This document shows positions 8,709-16,336 of a stretch of 64,000 nucleotides of DNA, piece by piece. Position 1 is the first letter of the stretch. Every line of letters starts with the position of its first letter. This stretch comes from Komagataeibacter xylinus (lineage in GTDB: Bacteria; Pseudomonadota; Alphaproteobacteria; Acetobacterales; Acetobacteraceae). The notes under the pieces were generated by a model that saw only the letters and a program-made list of their open reading frames with translations, ran no database searches and was not told the DNA's origin. The translations under genes and the position numbers were made by a program. Where the stretch lies: positions 1,550,501 to 1,614,500 of the forward strand of contig NZ_CP041348.1 of NCBI RefSeq assembly GCF_009834365.1. Direction: 5' to 3'.

Positions 8709-10208
8709 TTATCCGGGGATAAAGTTGATTTTCATCGCGATCACCCGCAGCTGACCTACCAGGTTGAAGGGCAGCAGCAGCGCGACGGTACCGTTGCCCA
8801 GGTTCTGGGCACTGGCGGCAGCCTTGAAGGCGGCGTAATTCTGGGCATTCCCGTCGTCGCAATACTGTTTGTAGCGTGCGATAGCGGATGCCAGAACGGT
8901 CTGGCTGGTGACCAGATTGGAGCCGCCGGGGATGTTGGTCCCGTCAGCGACCAGTTTCTTGCGGGCGTAAATGGCCCCCAGCCAGTCGTTCATGTCCCGG
9001 ATCAGGGCGACCAGACTGTACGGCGTTTCGACGTTCAGCCAGGTTGTATCAGCGCCCCCGGCCGCGTCTTTCTGATAAAAGGTAATGGCGCGGTCGATGA
9101 CGACCTGACTGGCGGAATTGACGGTGAATGTGCTGATGCCGTCATACAGCAGGGTGTTGCGTTCCGAGATGTCGAACCGGCTGGCGAGCGGGGGGGCCTT
9201 GACCGGGATGATCAGGTTCTGCAACGGCAGGCCCGGATCCGCGCGCAGGCTGACTGCTGCAGCACCTGCATAGGCGGCTGCCCACAACCATGCCGGGTCG
9301 GGCGAATCATCGAAGCCCATGGCGGTGCCCTGGTATTCGTTCCGGGCCGTGCCAGCAGTGCCAAGGGTGCCGACGGTGCCGCGCAGGGCGCAGAAGAACC
9401 CGCCATAGAGCATCTGGCTCCATGACCAGCGGCCTGTGGTATCGTTGAGGAACGCGACGAGCACATCCAGCGAGGCTTCGTCCGTGTAGGGCATGACGAT
9501 GAAGTCATACGTCTGCTCGCCCAGATTGAGCAGCGTAGCCGACAGGGCCGTATCCGGGTTCTGCGTGCCGCCCGCCATGGCGGTGAAGGTCAGTGTCAGG
9601 CCGGCGGGAATGCTCTCGCCACCGGCACTCCCCAGATAGGCGGCGCGCAGGTCGATCTCGTTGCCGCACGGCCCCTTGTTCAGAGCCGTGAATGTGATCG
9701 GGATCGCGCCGTCGGTATTGGCTGCGCCAGCGGTGGCCGAGACCATGATATCCTGTGTGGCATTGACCGCCGCGACGATCGCAGCCGCGATGTCGGCCAA
9801 CTCCATGCCCAACGTGGCGCCCACGGCGACATAGGTGCCCCCGATATAGAGCGGGATGGTACCGCTGGCCGTGAGCGTGCCCGAAAGCAACAGGCTACCC
9901 GTGGCGACGGCAGCCGCCGGATCATCGGCCTGCGGTGCGATCCAGACCTCGCCGAATGAATCGGCTGTCAGGTAGCGACCGTACATCAGCTCAGCGATTG
10001 ACCCGGCACCGAGGCTCTGGCGGGCATCGGACAGACCCGTTGCCAGAAAAGGCACATTCGCCTCGGCATTGCCGCTGGCGAGCTTCTGGCCGAGGATCAG
10101 AGTGCGCAGGTTCTGACTGCCGCCCTGATTCTGCGGATCGATCTCGGCAAAGATGCCGTGGGTGCGCTGGGTGGTCGGGTAGTTGTTGAAGGTGATCGAG
10201 CCGCTCAT
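8709..10208 (-). CDS. Contractile tail sheath protein (Mu gpL-like)
   Basis: A 499-residue sheath protein shows that the phage has a contractile tail. Family landmarks include the N-terminal ITFNNYPTTQRTHGIFAEID, YDFIVMPYTDEASLDVL in the middle, LASRFDISERNTLLYDGIST, and a C-terminal QLRVIAMKINFIPG. The start overlaps the preceding small gene by four bases. Sheath subunits shorten on infection to drive the tube into the cell. Confidence 0.92.
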   Translation of the reverse strand: MSGSITFNNYPTTQRTHGIFAEIDPQNQGGSQNLRTLILGQKLASGNAEANVPFLATGLSDARQSLGAGSIAELMYGRYLTADSFGEVWIAPQADDPAAAVATGSLLLSGTLTASGTIPLYIGGTYVAVGATLGMELADIAAAIVAAVNATQDIMVSATAGAANTDGAIPITFTALNKGPCGNEIDLRAAYLGSAGGESIPAGLTLTFTAMAGGTQNPDTALSATLLNLGEQTYDFIVMPYTDEASLDVLVAFLNDTTGRWSWSQMLYGGFFCALRGTVGTLGTAGTARNEYQGTAMGFDDSPDPAWLWAAAYAGAAAVSLRADPGLPLQNLIIPVKAPPLASRFDISERNTLLYDGISTFTVNSASQVVIDRAITFYQKDAAGGADTTWLNVETPYSLVALIRDMNDWLGAIYARKKLVADGTNIPGGSNLVTSQTVLASAIARYKQYCDDGNAQNYAAFKAAASAQNLGNGTVALLLPFNLVGQLRVIAMKINFIPG

Positions 10209-10465
10209 GCGTGCACCTGTTCAGCAGGCGCAGCTGCAGTGGGTGTTGCAGGAACCGGCTGTGGCGTTGCAGCCTGGGTCGCCTGCGGTGCGGCAGAGAC
10301 AGCCGTGGGTGCCGTTTTGGTGACATCTCCGGCGCGCAGGCGGCGCTGCCAGTAGAAAGAGGTGGGGAGGCCATTGCGGTCGGGGACTTCAACGCCACCG
10401 GCCGGAATCACGGCGTGCGTGATCGGGTCGCGGATCTGGAGACCCGCAGCAGGATAAAGGCGCAT
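10205..10465 (-). CDS. DUF2635 protein, Mu gp38-like
   Basis: The first 50 residues match DUF2635: RLYPAAGLQIRDP, then VEVPDR and SFYWQRRLRAGDV. The last 35 residues are an Ala/Pro/Thr-rich low-complexity tail, longer than usual. In Mu the equivalent small gene lies just before the sheath, exactly as here. The precise role is not known. It is probably a minor tail or assembly component. Confidence 0.8.
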   Translation of the reverse strand: MRLYPAAGLQIRDPITHAVIPAGGVEVPDRNGLPTSFYWQRRLRAGDVTKTAPTAVSAAPQATQAATPQPVPATPTAAAPAEQVHA

Positions 10466-10476
10466 GTTTTCCTGAA

Positions 10477-11022
10477 TTATTTCTGGAGATTGGGCGCAGC
10501 GAGGGAGGCAAACGGGTTGCCGCTCGCCTGATCGATGATGCTGGTGTTGATTTCATTCAGCGGCGTGGTCGGCACCTGGAAGCCCTCGGCACCGGTAATG
10601 GTCACATCGATGGAGAAGTCGAACTGCCACCACAGGCGTGCCCGGTTGGGCTCGCCCACCAGGCCGCCCCGCGCATAGCGAAAGCCCTGCGCGGCATTGA
10701 TGTCATCTGGTCGCCAGTTGAGGACGGCTGCGAAAAGGGCAGTTTTCACATCATTGACTGCGGCTGTTGCCGCAGCCTGACCCCTGCGGTCAGTGCTGTT
10801 ATCAAGCAGGCACATGACCATGAAAGTTTCGGTCACGACCTGCTGCAGCCCGGTGAGGTTGAGGTTGGGGCCGGGCTCATCATCAAGCGGGACGACGTAG
10901 CCGCAGGGGCCGGGCATCCATGCCTGATCCTGGGCAAGAGCATATTCGGCTGCCCCCGCCACGTTACCGTTGAAGATCGGGGCATTCGCCCGGATCTGAC
11001 GGATGATCGTATCGATGTTCAC
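10477..11022 (-). CDS. Tail terminator-like protein (Mu gp37-like)
   Basis: The 181-residue protein lies where the tail terminator/completion protein is found in Mu-type tails. It begins with TIIRQIRANAPIF and has VVTETFMVMCLLDNSTDRRG and NWRPDDINAAQGFRYARGGL, which fit the gp37/tail-terminator family fold. It would cap the tail tube and join it to the head connector. The call rests on these patterns and on position between the head-joining genes and the sheath. Confidence 0.7.
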   Translation of the reverse strand: MNIDTIIRQIRANAPIFNGNVAGAAEYALAQDQAWMPGPCGYVVPLDDEPGPNLNLTGLQQVVTETFMVMCLLDNSTDRRGQAAATAAVNDVKTALFAAVLNWRPDDINAAQGFRYARGGLVGEPNRARLWWQFDFSIDVTITGAEGFQVPTTPLNEINTSIIDQASGNPFASLAAPNLQK

Positions 11023-11115
11023 GATGTTTCTTTTCAGACCCGTGTACGATGATGGTAGTCATCTGATCATCAGCACGTTAAAGGGCGCGTATTCTCAGCA
11101 TAGGATCATATTGAA

Positions 11116-11700
11116 ATGACTAATACTGGACTGATTGAAGAGTTACCTGCATCGCTGGGAAAAGCTGTTTCGGAAAACCTGCGGCCCGGCGAAGAAGTAA
11201 TATTGAAGATAAGAGGGGCAGCAAAAGAAGCACTTGTATGCACTGGAACGCGAGTGCTCGTTATCAAGACAGGGCTTATGACAGGGCATCTTTTTGGGTC
11301 GAATGTGTTCCAATTGAACTATTCGAATATCGCCTCAGCCGAGGTGAAGTATAAGCTTCTAACCGGATACTTCGAAATTTCAGCCGGTGGGGTGCAGAAT
11401 ACAAACATGAGCTACTGGTCAAATGACGATGCGACCAATCCAGCCAAAGCGCCGAACTGCATATCCCTGGCAGGCAAAGCAATGGCCAACCAGTTCCGCG
11501 ATGCATCACAGCTCATCATGGAAAAGATCGCTGAAGCGAAGGCGCCTGTACCCGTGCAGACGGCTCCTTCTCATGTAGATGTTACGAGCAGCGCTCCTGA
11601 CCTTATTACCCAGCTTGAACGCCTGGCAAAACTGAAAGAGACGGGTGTGCTGTCTCAAGAGGAGTTTGAGGCAGCCAAGCAGAAACTGATTGCAGGTTAA
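11116..11700 (+). CDS. PH-like domain plus SHOCT protein, inserted accessory gene
   Basis: This 194-residue gene is on the opposite strand to all structural genes around it. Residues about 20 to 100 form a PH-like beta domain (RPGEEVILKIRG, VCTGTRVLVIKTG, YSNIASAEVKYK). The last 35 residues are a SHOCT motif (LITQLERLAKLKETGVLSQE followed by EFEAAKQKLI). Such proteins usually sit at membranes or act as oligomerisation modules. Base composition is less GC-rich than its neighbours. Its TAA and the TAA of the converging gene share the palindrome TTAA. It looks like a moron expressed from the lysogen. No phage role is known. Confidence 0.8.
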   Translation: MTNTGLIEELPASLGKAVSENLRPGEEVILKIRGAAKEALVCTGTRVLVIKTGLMTGHLFGSNVFQLNYSNIASAEVKYKLLTGYFEISAGGVQNTNMSYWSNDDATNPAKAPNCISLAGKAMANQFRDASQLIMEKIAEAKAPVPVQTAPSHVDVTSSAPDLITQLERLAKLKETGVLSQEEFEAAKQKLIAG

Positions 11701-12278
11701 GGGCATTTCTGGAGTTTGATGCCCTGCTGAATGGCCCGTCGGATGCGCGGGCCGAGAGAGGCTTCCCGCTGCGCCAGGGCGACCTCGAGGAAGGGGCGGG
11801 CGGTCAGGACGCGGGATTTGCCAATCCCGTGTCTGCCGCGCTGGTAGGTTCGGCCCGTGATCTGGCCACCCTTGGTGCCTCGTCCCCCGCTACCGCCTGA
11901 GCTGCTGCGACCGCCACCATGGGCACCGGCTTCAAGGAACAGCGCGTAGAATGCCGTATCGCGGATGGCAACGCCTTCGCCCGAGCGGAACGGGCGCACC
12001 TTGATCGATCGGGCAAGCGTGCCCGTGACCTTGGCCGGGATCTGGCCCGGTGAGGATGCCTGGTATTTGCCTGCCTTGTAACCGCCCCGATAGGATGCGG
12101 CAGAGCCGCCGGGGCCGTAGTAGAGCCTGCCGCCGCCCGAACTCTGCCGCAACAGGGTCCGGGCTGTGGCTGCGACCTCATTGCCTGCCTGACGGAAGGT
12201 GCGGGAAAGGGCCTTTTTGTCGAAGACCAGCGCGTCCGCTGACAGCGTGACTTTCATCTGGATGCCCGGTGTGGCCAT
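11697..12278 (-). CDS. HK97 gp10-like head-tail joining protein
   Basis: The 193-residue product has the features of HK97 gp10-like proteins: an N-terminal helix (FRQAGNEVAATARTLL), a basic middle (LARSIKVRPFRSGEGVAI), DTAFYALFLEAGAHGG and a C-terminal TARPFLEVALAQREASL. This family joins head and tail. A glycine/serine-rich stretch near residues 118 to 135 is likely an insertion loop. Its start overlaps the stop of the adaptor gene by one base. Confidence 0.78.
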   Translation of the reverse strand: MATPGIQMKVTLSADALVFDKKALSRTFRQAGNEVAATARTLLRQSSGGGRLYYGPGGSAASYRGGYKAGKYQASSPGQIPAKVTGTLARSIKVRPFRSGEGVAIRDTAFYALFLEAGAHGGGRSSSGGSGGRGTKGGQITGRTYQRGRHGIGKSRVLTARPFLEVALAQREASLGPRIRRAIQQGIKLQKCP

Positions 12279-12661
12279 CAGCTGTTTTTCTCTTCCTCAC
12301 ATTCCACGATCACGAAGCGCTTCCGACCGTCGATTTCCTTGATTCGACGCACACGGAAAACCTCTGTGCGGGTCGTACCATCATCCAGCGTGGTTGAGCG
12401 GGTGATGGCATAGGCATTGGGCAGGGAGTTCTGCCAGCGCATATAGATCCGGTGCGTGACGGGGGTATCGACCTGCTCGTTGCCGCCTGCGGTCCCCCAG
12501 AATGTGAGAGCACCGACGGGCTGGACATCGGCACGAACCGTCCTGATCGGTATCAATGTTTCCAGCACGCCCGTCGTGTTCGGGTCACCGGCCTGACCAC
12601 GCTGCACGATCTGCACGGGCCAGCGCAACCTGCCCAGCGGGAAGGATTGCGGTTCAGGCAT
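12278..12661 (-). CDS. Phage head-tail adaptor (SPP1 gp16-like)
   Basis: The 127-residue beta-rich protein matches the Phage_H_T_join family: RWPVQIVQRG at the start, TVRADVQPVGALTFW, THRIYMRW and a C-terminal KRFVIVECEE. These stopper proteins attach below the connector ring to hold DNA in the head. It overlaps the gp6-like gene by eight bases and lies in the usual order. Confidence 0.85.
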   Translation of the reverse strand: MPEPQSFPLGRLRWPVQIVQRGQAGDPNTTGVLETLIPIRTVRADVQPVGALTFWGTAGGNEQVDTPVTHRIYMRWQNSLPNAYAITRSTTLDDGTTRTEVFRVRRIKEIDGRKRFVIVECEEEKNS

Positions 12662-13298
12662 CGGGATCCCCGAAAGCGTAGAGGCGATATGGCCAGAGCA
12701 GGTTTTTCACGGCGTCCGGCATGTCGCCCCCGTCATCGCCGCGATGCTCGTACAGGAACGTCGCCATCAGCAGGATGGCCAGCTGGATCGGGACGGGGAC
12801 GGCCGTCCCATCATTTCCGTAGCCTGCCACGAACTCGATCGAGATGTGATCCGATGGCAGGGTTGCCACCCCGGCATGCAGGCGCACCCGGCCGGGATCG
12901 GTCATCAGGTCAGCGGAATACTGGTCTGCTGACAGGACGGTATCGGCCGTGCCCCATTCGCCCACCGAGATGGAGTTGATCGCCTGCACCGGGGCGCGGG
13001 GCAGCTCGATGGGGCGCTGGAACAGCATCGAATATGGCATCCACATCGGAAAGATGTAGGCCGTAAACGGGACCAGCGGAAACTGGTTGATGGGCGCCTG
13101 ATGCGCCATCACCCAGCGCAGGGTCTGGGTGATGAGGACGCGCCCGAGAAACTGCTCCACCGCCTGGCGTGCGCCGCTCAGATACATGCCCAGCAGGGTG
13201 TTGTCGTAGTCGTAATCGATGCGGGCATGTTCCTGCAGCACCTGTAACGAGACAGGTTCAGCTGCCGGTGGCGAGATAACCGAGACGGTGGAGTACAT
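12654..13298 (-). CDS. Head-tail connector protein (HK97 gp6-like)
   Basis: This 214-residue protein matches the gp6-like connector family. It starts with PVSLQVLQEHARIDYDYDN and LLGMYLSGARQAVEQFLGR, the usual two-helix opening, and has VEFVAGYG-type sequence (SIEFVAGYGNDGTAVPVPIQ) and LLMATFLYEHRG near the end. It would form the ring under the portal. The product is longer than HK97 gp6 but within the range for the wider family. Confidence 0.85.
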   Translation of the reverse strand: MYSTVSVISPPAAEPVSLQVLQEHARIDYDYDNTLLGMYLSGARQAVEQFLGRVLITQTLRWVMAHQAPINQFPLVPFTAYIFPMWMPYSMLFQRPIELPRAPVQAINSISVGEWGTADTVLSADQYSADLMTDPGRVRLHAGVATLPSDHISIEFVAGYGNDGTAVPVPIQLAILLMATFLYEHRGDDGGDMPDAVKNLLWPYRLYAFGDPDA

Positions 13299-13310
13299 GG
13301 GCGTCCCTTA

Positions 13311-13697
13311 TCAGGCGGTTGCTGCGGGGGCGGCCGGTGCAGTTTTGGCCGGGGCCTTTGCCGCGTCGGGTGCTGCCGGGGCAGGTTTGACGGCAGGTGC
13401 CTGCACCGGAGCAACCGTTTTTTCTGGCACGGACGCTGGTTCTTCGGGCATCGCTGCTGCCGAGCGGGCACGCGCATGGGCGCTTAGCACTTCGTGCGTG
13501 GTGTCCAGCCCGGCAGCAGCAGGGTCCACGGCAGTCTGCTGCGGCCCGCGGACATGGTGTCGGGACGTGCCCGGCACCGTACTGCCTGCCATGCTCTCCA
13601 GACCGGGCGCGCGCGAAAGCGCGCTCCTGGCAGTGGGATCAGCCTCCAGCGGCTTCATGCCGGAGATCTGCTCGGCCGTGCGGTAGGGCGTATCCAT
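13311..13697 (-). CDS. Hypothetical Ala/Pro-rich phage protein
   Basis: The 128-residue protein is not recognised. The N-terminal 70 residues are polar, while residues 85 to 128 are almost only Ala, Pro, Lys and Val, suggesting a disordered tail. It lies between capsid and connector genes and starts one base after the stop of the preceding small gene, so it is probably co-translated with head genes. It could be a capsid decoration or neck accessory protein, but nothing in the sequence proves that. Confidence 0.6.
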   Translation of the reverse strand: MDTPYRTAEQISGMKPLEADPTARSALSRAPGLESMAGSTVPGTSRHHVRGPQQTAVDPAAAGLDTTHEVLSAHARARSAAAMPEEPASVPEKTVAPVQAPAVKPAPAAPDAAKAPAKTAPAAPAATA

Positions 13698-13698
13698 G

Positions 13699-13899
13699 TC
13701 AGCCTTTCCGCACTACGCCGCGCGCGGGCGTTTTGTGGGACACGTCGGTCGCTGGACGGCGGCCATCGTTGATGATGACCCCCACGCCGAGCTTGACCAG
13801 CATGGCGGCGCGGGCCGGATTAAATCCGGCCTCGACACCGCGGTTGTAGCACTGCCACGAGCGGGTGAACCGCACGGTCTGTTCGCCTGATACCTGCAT
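13699..13899 (-). CDS. Small hypothetical phage protein
   Basis: The 66-residue product is not recognised. It has FTRSWQCYNRGVEAGFNPARA followed by a short hydrophobic stretch (MLVKLGVGVIIN) and a basic end. An A-G-x-N-P-A-x-A segment of this type is common in small proteins encoded just after HK97 capsids. It follows the capsid stop by 9 bases with GGAGAG in front of its ATG, so it is likely expressed in the head operon. Confidence 0.6.
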   Translation of the reverse strand: MQVSGEQTVRFTRSWQCYNRGVEAGFNPARAAMLVKLGVGVIINDGRRPATDVSHKTPARGVVRKG

Positions 13900-13908
13900 G
13901 ATCTCTCC

Positions 13909-15507
13909 TTACGCGATGCCGGGTTCGGTGCCGCCCGGCGCAACTGCCGAGCCGTTGCCGGGGTTGTTGGAGCCCGTGGGCGCGGTGCCCCACGTGCTGG
14001 CTGCAGCCGAGCCGGTGCCACTGGGCGCCTGCACGTAGTAGGCAGCGCCGCCGTTGGGCGTGTAGCCGGTGGGTGCCCAGCCCGGCACGGTGGCCACGGC
14101 GAGCGAGGCCTGATGGCGCAGCCCGAAATCGTGCTCGCTGATCACGCGGAAAACCGTCTGGTCACGACGGAACGCGCTGACCTGCGCGCCGCTCGTGTCC
14201 TGATAGACGGCCACGTCGGACGCATCGATGTAGATCTCGTACGTATCCGCGATCACCACATCCTTCATGTCGGCCATGAAGATGTAGGCCCCGTTGTTCA
14301 CGGGGGCTGCCGTGGTGCCGGTGTTCAGGTTGGAGGGCAGCTGCTGGCTGATCTTGAGCGGATGGCCCATCAGGTGCGGATCGTCACCGGACAGCTCATC
14401 GCGGAAGACGAAGTTGCCCACGCCGTCGCGCAGCGTCATGAGATACATCTTCACCGACGGCGTGGTGATCCATGTCGGCCGGATCATCATGCTCATGCCG
14501 TTCTCGAGCAGCAGCAGCATGCCCTGCAGCACGGAAACGACCGCGGTCAGGATGGCCTGGTTGTCGGTGCTGCTGTCGCCGGTGGCGGCGGGCAGGGCAG
14601 TTGCGATGATCTTGTTGGCTGCCGCCGCCTGGTTGAGCATGCCGATCGGGCTGTTGCCCGTGCCATCGCCCGTCAGGAACGCCAGATCCTCGCGGCGTGC
14701 CATGGTCTGCAGCAGGTCATCGCGCACCAGCTCTTCCACGCCGATGGGCGAGCGCCGGATCAGGTCATTGCTGACCGGGACCAGGGCGGTGAGTTTCTTG
14801 GCGTTGAGCTGCAGGTCATCGAACGATTCCTGCGAGGCGCCCATGTCATCCAGCTCGCCCGTGTAGCCCGCGCTGGCGCCGGCCGCGAGGCGGGGGATGG
14901 TGAGGTTGCCGCCGGGCATGGGGATGGTGGTGGGGTTGGAATCACGCACCACGGTGCGCGCGCGCAGCAGCTCGATGATCTCGGTGGCAAAGGCCTGCGG
15001 GATCAGGGCGCCACCGGCGGCCGTGCCCGTGGTGTTCAGGGCCTTGGCGACTTCCTTGTCACGGAAACGCTTTTCCACCCATGCCGAGGCCTCGCGCATG
15101 CCGCAGGTCTTGGCCTTCAACTGGCCCAGAATGAAGCGGGCGGCCTTGAAACCCTTGGGCTCCTGCTGGCGCACTGCGGGCTCGAGACGGTAGGCGCCGC
15201 GCGTAACGCGGGGGCCGTAGCCGCGCTCCTGGCTGGCCAGTGGATCCTCGGGGTCGCCTGCCATCGTTTCGGGCTCGTTTTCGGGGTCCAGCGGGTCGGC
15301 GTTTTCGCCCTCGATGTTCAGCAGTGATTCCGCGCGGCCGATGCGCTCGTCGAGGGCGGCAATCTCGCCCTGCAGTTGGGTGATGCTGTCGAGGTCTTCC
15401 TGCGGCAGGGTCTGGTCATCAGGAAGTTCAGCTTCCTTGTTGATCAGGGCCTTGATGCTGGTGACTTTCTGGGCGCGCTTGTTCTTCAGTTCGTGAAGCT
15501 TGAGCAA
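13909..15507 (-). CDS. HK97-family major capsid protein
   Basis: The 532-residue protein has the HK97 layout. An N-terminal coiled-coil delta domain (about 1 to 115) is normally removed by the protease. The capsid core follows, with TTIPMPGGNLTIPRLAAG, ASQESFDDLQLNAKKLTALV, TGDGTGNSPIGML and FGLRHQASLAVAT. After the usual end, some 55 extra Gly/Ser/Thr/Pro-rich residues follow. No ATG fits. The start is a TTG with GGAG six bases upstream. A strong terminator lies between this gene and the protease. Confidence 0.92.
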   Translation of the reverse strand: MLKLHELKNKRAQKVTSIKALINKEAELPDDQTLPQEDLDSITQLQGEIAALDERIGRAESLLNIEGENADPLDPENEPETMAGDPEDPLASQERGYGPRVTRGAYRLEPAVRQQEPKGFKAARFILGQLKAKTCGMREASAWVEKRFRDKEVAKALNTTGTAAGGALIPQAFATEIIELLRARTVVRDSNPTTIPMPGGNLTIPRLAAGASAGYTGELDDMGASQESFDDLQLNAKKLTALVPVSNDLIRRSPIGVEELVRDDLLQTMARREDLAFLTGDGTGNSPIGMLNQAAAANKIIATALPAATGDSSTDNQAILTAVVSVLQGMLLLLENGMSMMIRPTWITTPSVKMYLMTLRDGVGNFVFRDELSGDDPHLMGHPLKISQQLPSNLNTGTTAAPVNNGAYIFMADMKDVVIADTYEIYIDASDVAVYQDTSGAQVSAFRRDQTVFRVISEHDFGLRHQASLAVATVPGWAPTGYTPNGGAAYYVQAPSGTGSAAASTWGTAPTGSNNPGNGSAVAPGGTEPGIA

Positions 15508-15524
15508 TGATCGCTCCGGTCAAT

Positions 15525-15548
15525 AAAAAAGGCGCCCGAAGGCGCCTT
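15525..15548 (-). terminator. Intrinsic terminator between protease and capsid genes
   Basis: Read leftward, the stem GGCGCC-TTCG-GGCGCC (with flanking AA/TT pairs) is followed by six T residues. It has a stable tetraloop and an uninterrupted T-tract. It stands in the head operon, 18 bases before the capsid start, so it would either limit read-through or be overcome by antitermination. Confidence 0.88.
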
Positions 15549-15594
15549 GAATGATCAAGCTGTGAGGAGGCCCGTCCGGGCCGTCACTCGATGG

Positions 15595-16320
15595 TCAGAG
15601 AGTGGACGCCAGTGCCTGGCGCGCACGTTTCTGACGGGCGATGCGATTGCGGCTTTCCGCCGCGTCTCGCTCGGCCTTTTCGATGTCGGCGTTTGCCGCG
15701 CGTGTCTGCGCATCGGCATTGTCCGGCAAAGTGGTGGAGGGTTCGGGTGCCGTGCCGGGGGCGCTGCTTTCCGGTTCTTCTTCCAGCAGCGCATCCGGAT
15801 TGCAGGGCACCGGGACAAGGCTGAACTCCAGCAGTTCCTGCCGCTTGAAATCCATGGGCATGAAAAAGCTGTCGTCGTCGTTCCGCTCGTTGGAGATGTC
15901 GTATTCGAGCGGTCGGAAACCCACGCTGGTGCCGGGCAGGAAGCCCTCGGCACTCAGGCGGTAGGCGGCCTCGGCATGCTCGCCCGCGCGCGGGATATCG
16001 GCGGGGGCGAACTCGACCGTGGCTTTCAGCACGCCATCTTCCACGCCAATGTCGATGCAGCGCCCAATCGGGAACTTGTCCTGATTGTGCGCCCACAGCA
16101 CCACGGGGTTCTTGCGGAAGTTGGTCAGATCCCAGCCAGCAACATCGACGGTATCGCCCTCGCGGTCGGGCGTGCCAGTGCTGATGGTGTAGCGCAGGGT
16201 CCGGTCCGTAGGCCCTTTCTCCACACTGCTGACGATGTCCTTGCGGATCTGGATATTGCCGGGGTGTTCGCCCTTGCGGGCCAGCGCCTTGAAGCGCCTG
16301 GTGTTCATGAGTTTCGCCAT
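15595..16320 (-). CDS. HK97-type prohead protease (peptidase family S78)
   Basis: The 241-residue protein carries the S78 protease pattern: TDRTLRYTISTGTPDREGD, then FRKNPVVLWAHNQDKFPIG with the catalytic His, and FLPGTSVGFRPLEY with the serine. LLEFSLVPVPCNPDAL follows. The C-terminal 60 residues are charged and probably disordered. The frame extends upstream into the portal gene. The ATG 17 bases after the portal stop gives the normal family N-terminus. It would trim the capsid delta domain during maturation. Confidence 0.88.
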   Translation of the reverse strand: MAKLMNTRRFKALARKGEHPGNIQIRKDIVSSVEKGPTDRTLRYTISTGTPDREGDTVDVAGWDLTNFRKNPVVLWAHNQDKFPIGRCIDIGVEDGVLKATVEFAPADIPRAGEHAEAAYRLSAEGFLPGTSVGFRPLEYDISNERNDDDSFFMPMDFKRQELLEFSLVPVPCNPDALLEEEPESSAPGTAPEPSTTLPDNADAQTRAANADIEKAERDAAESRNRIARQKRARQALASTL

Positions 16321-16336
16321 GAAGGCGCATTTCCCA

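Noticed and set aside
13909..15327. Long open frames on the plus strand opposite the capsid and terminase genes (up to 400 codons)
   Set aside because: They are mirror frames of strongly conserved genes in GC-rich DNA, have His/Gly/Arg-rich composition and no ribosome sites.
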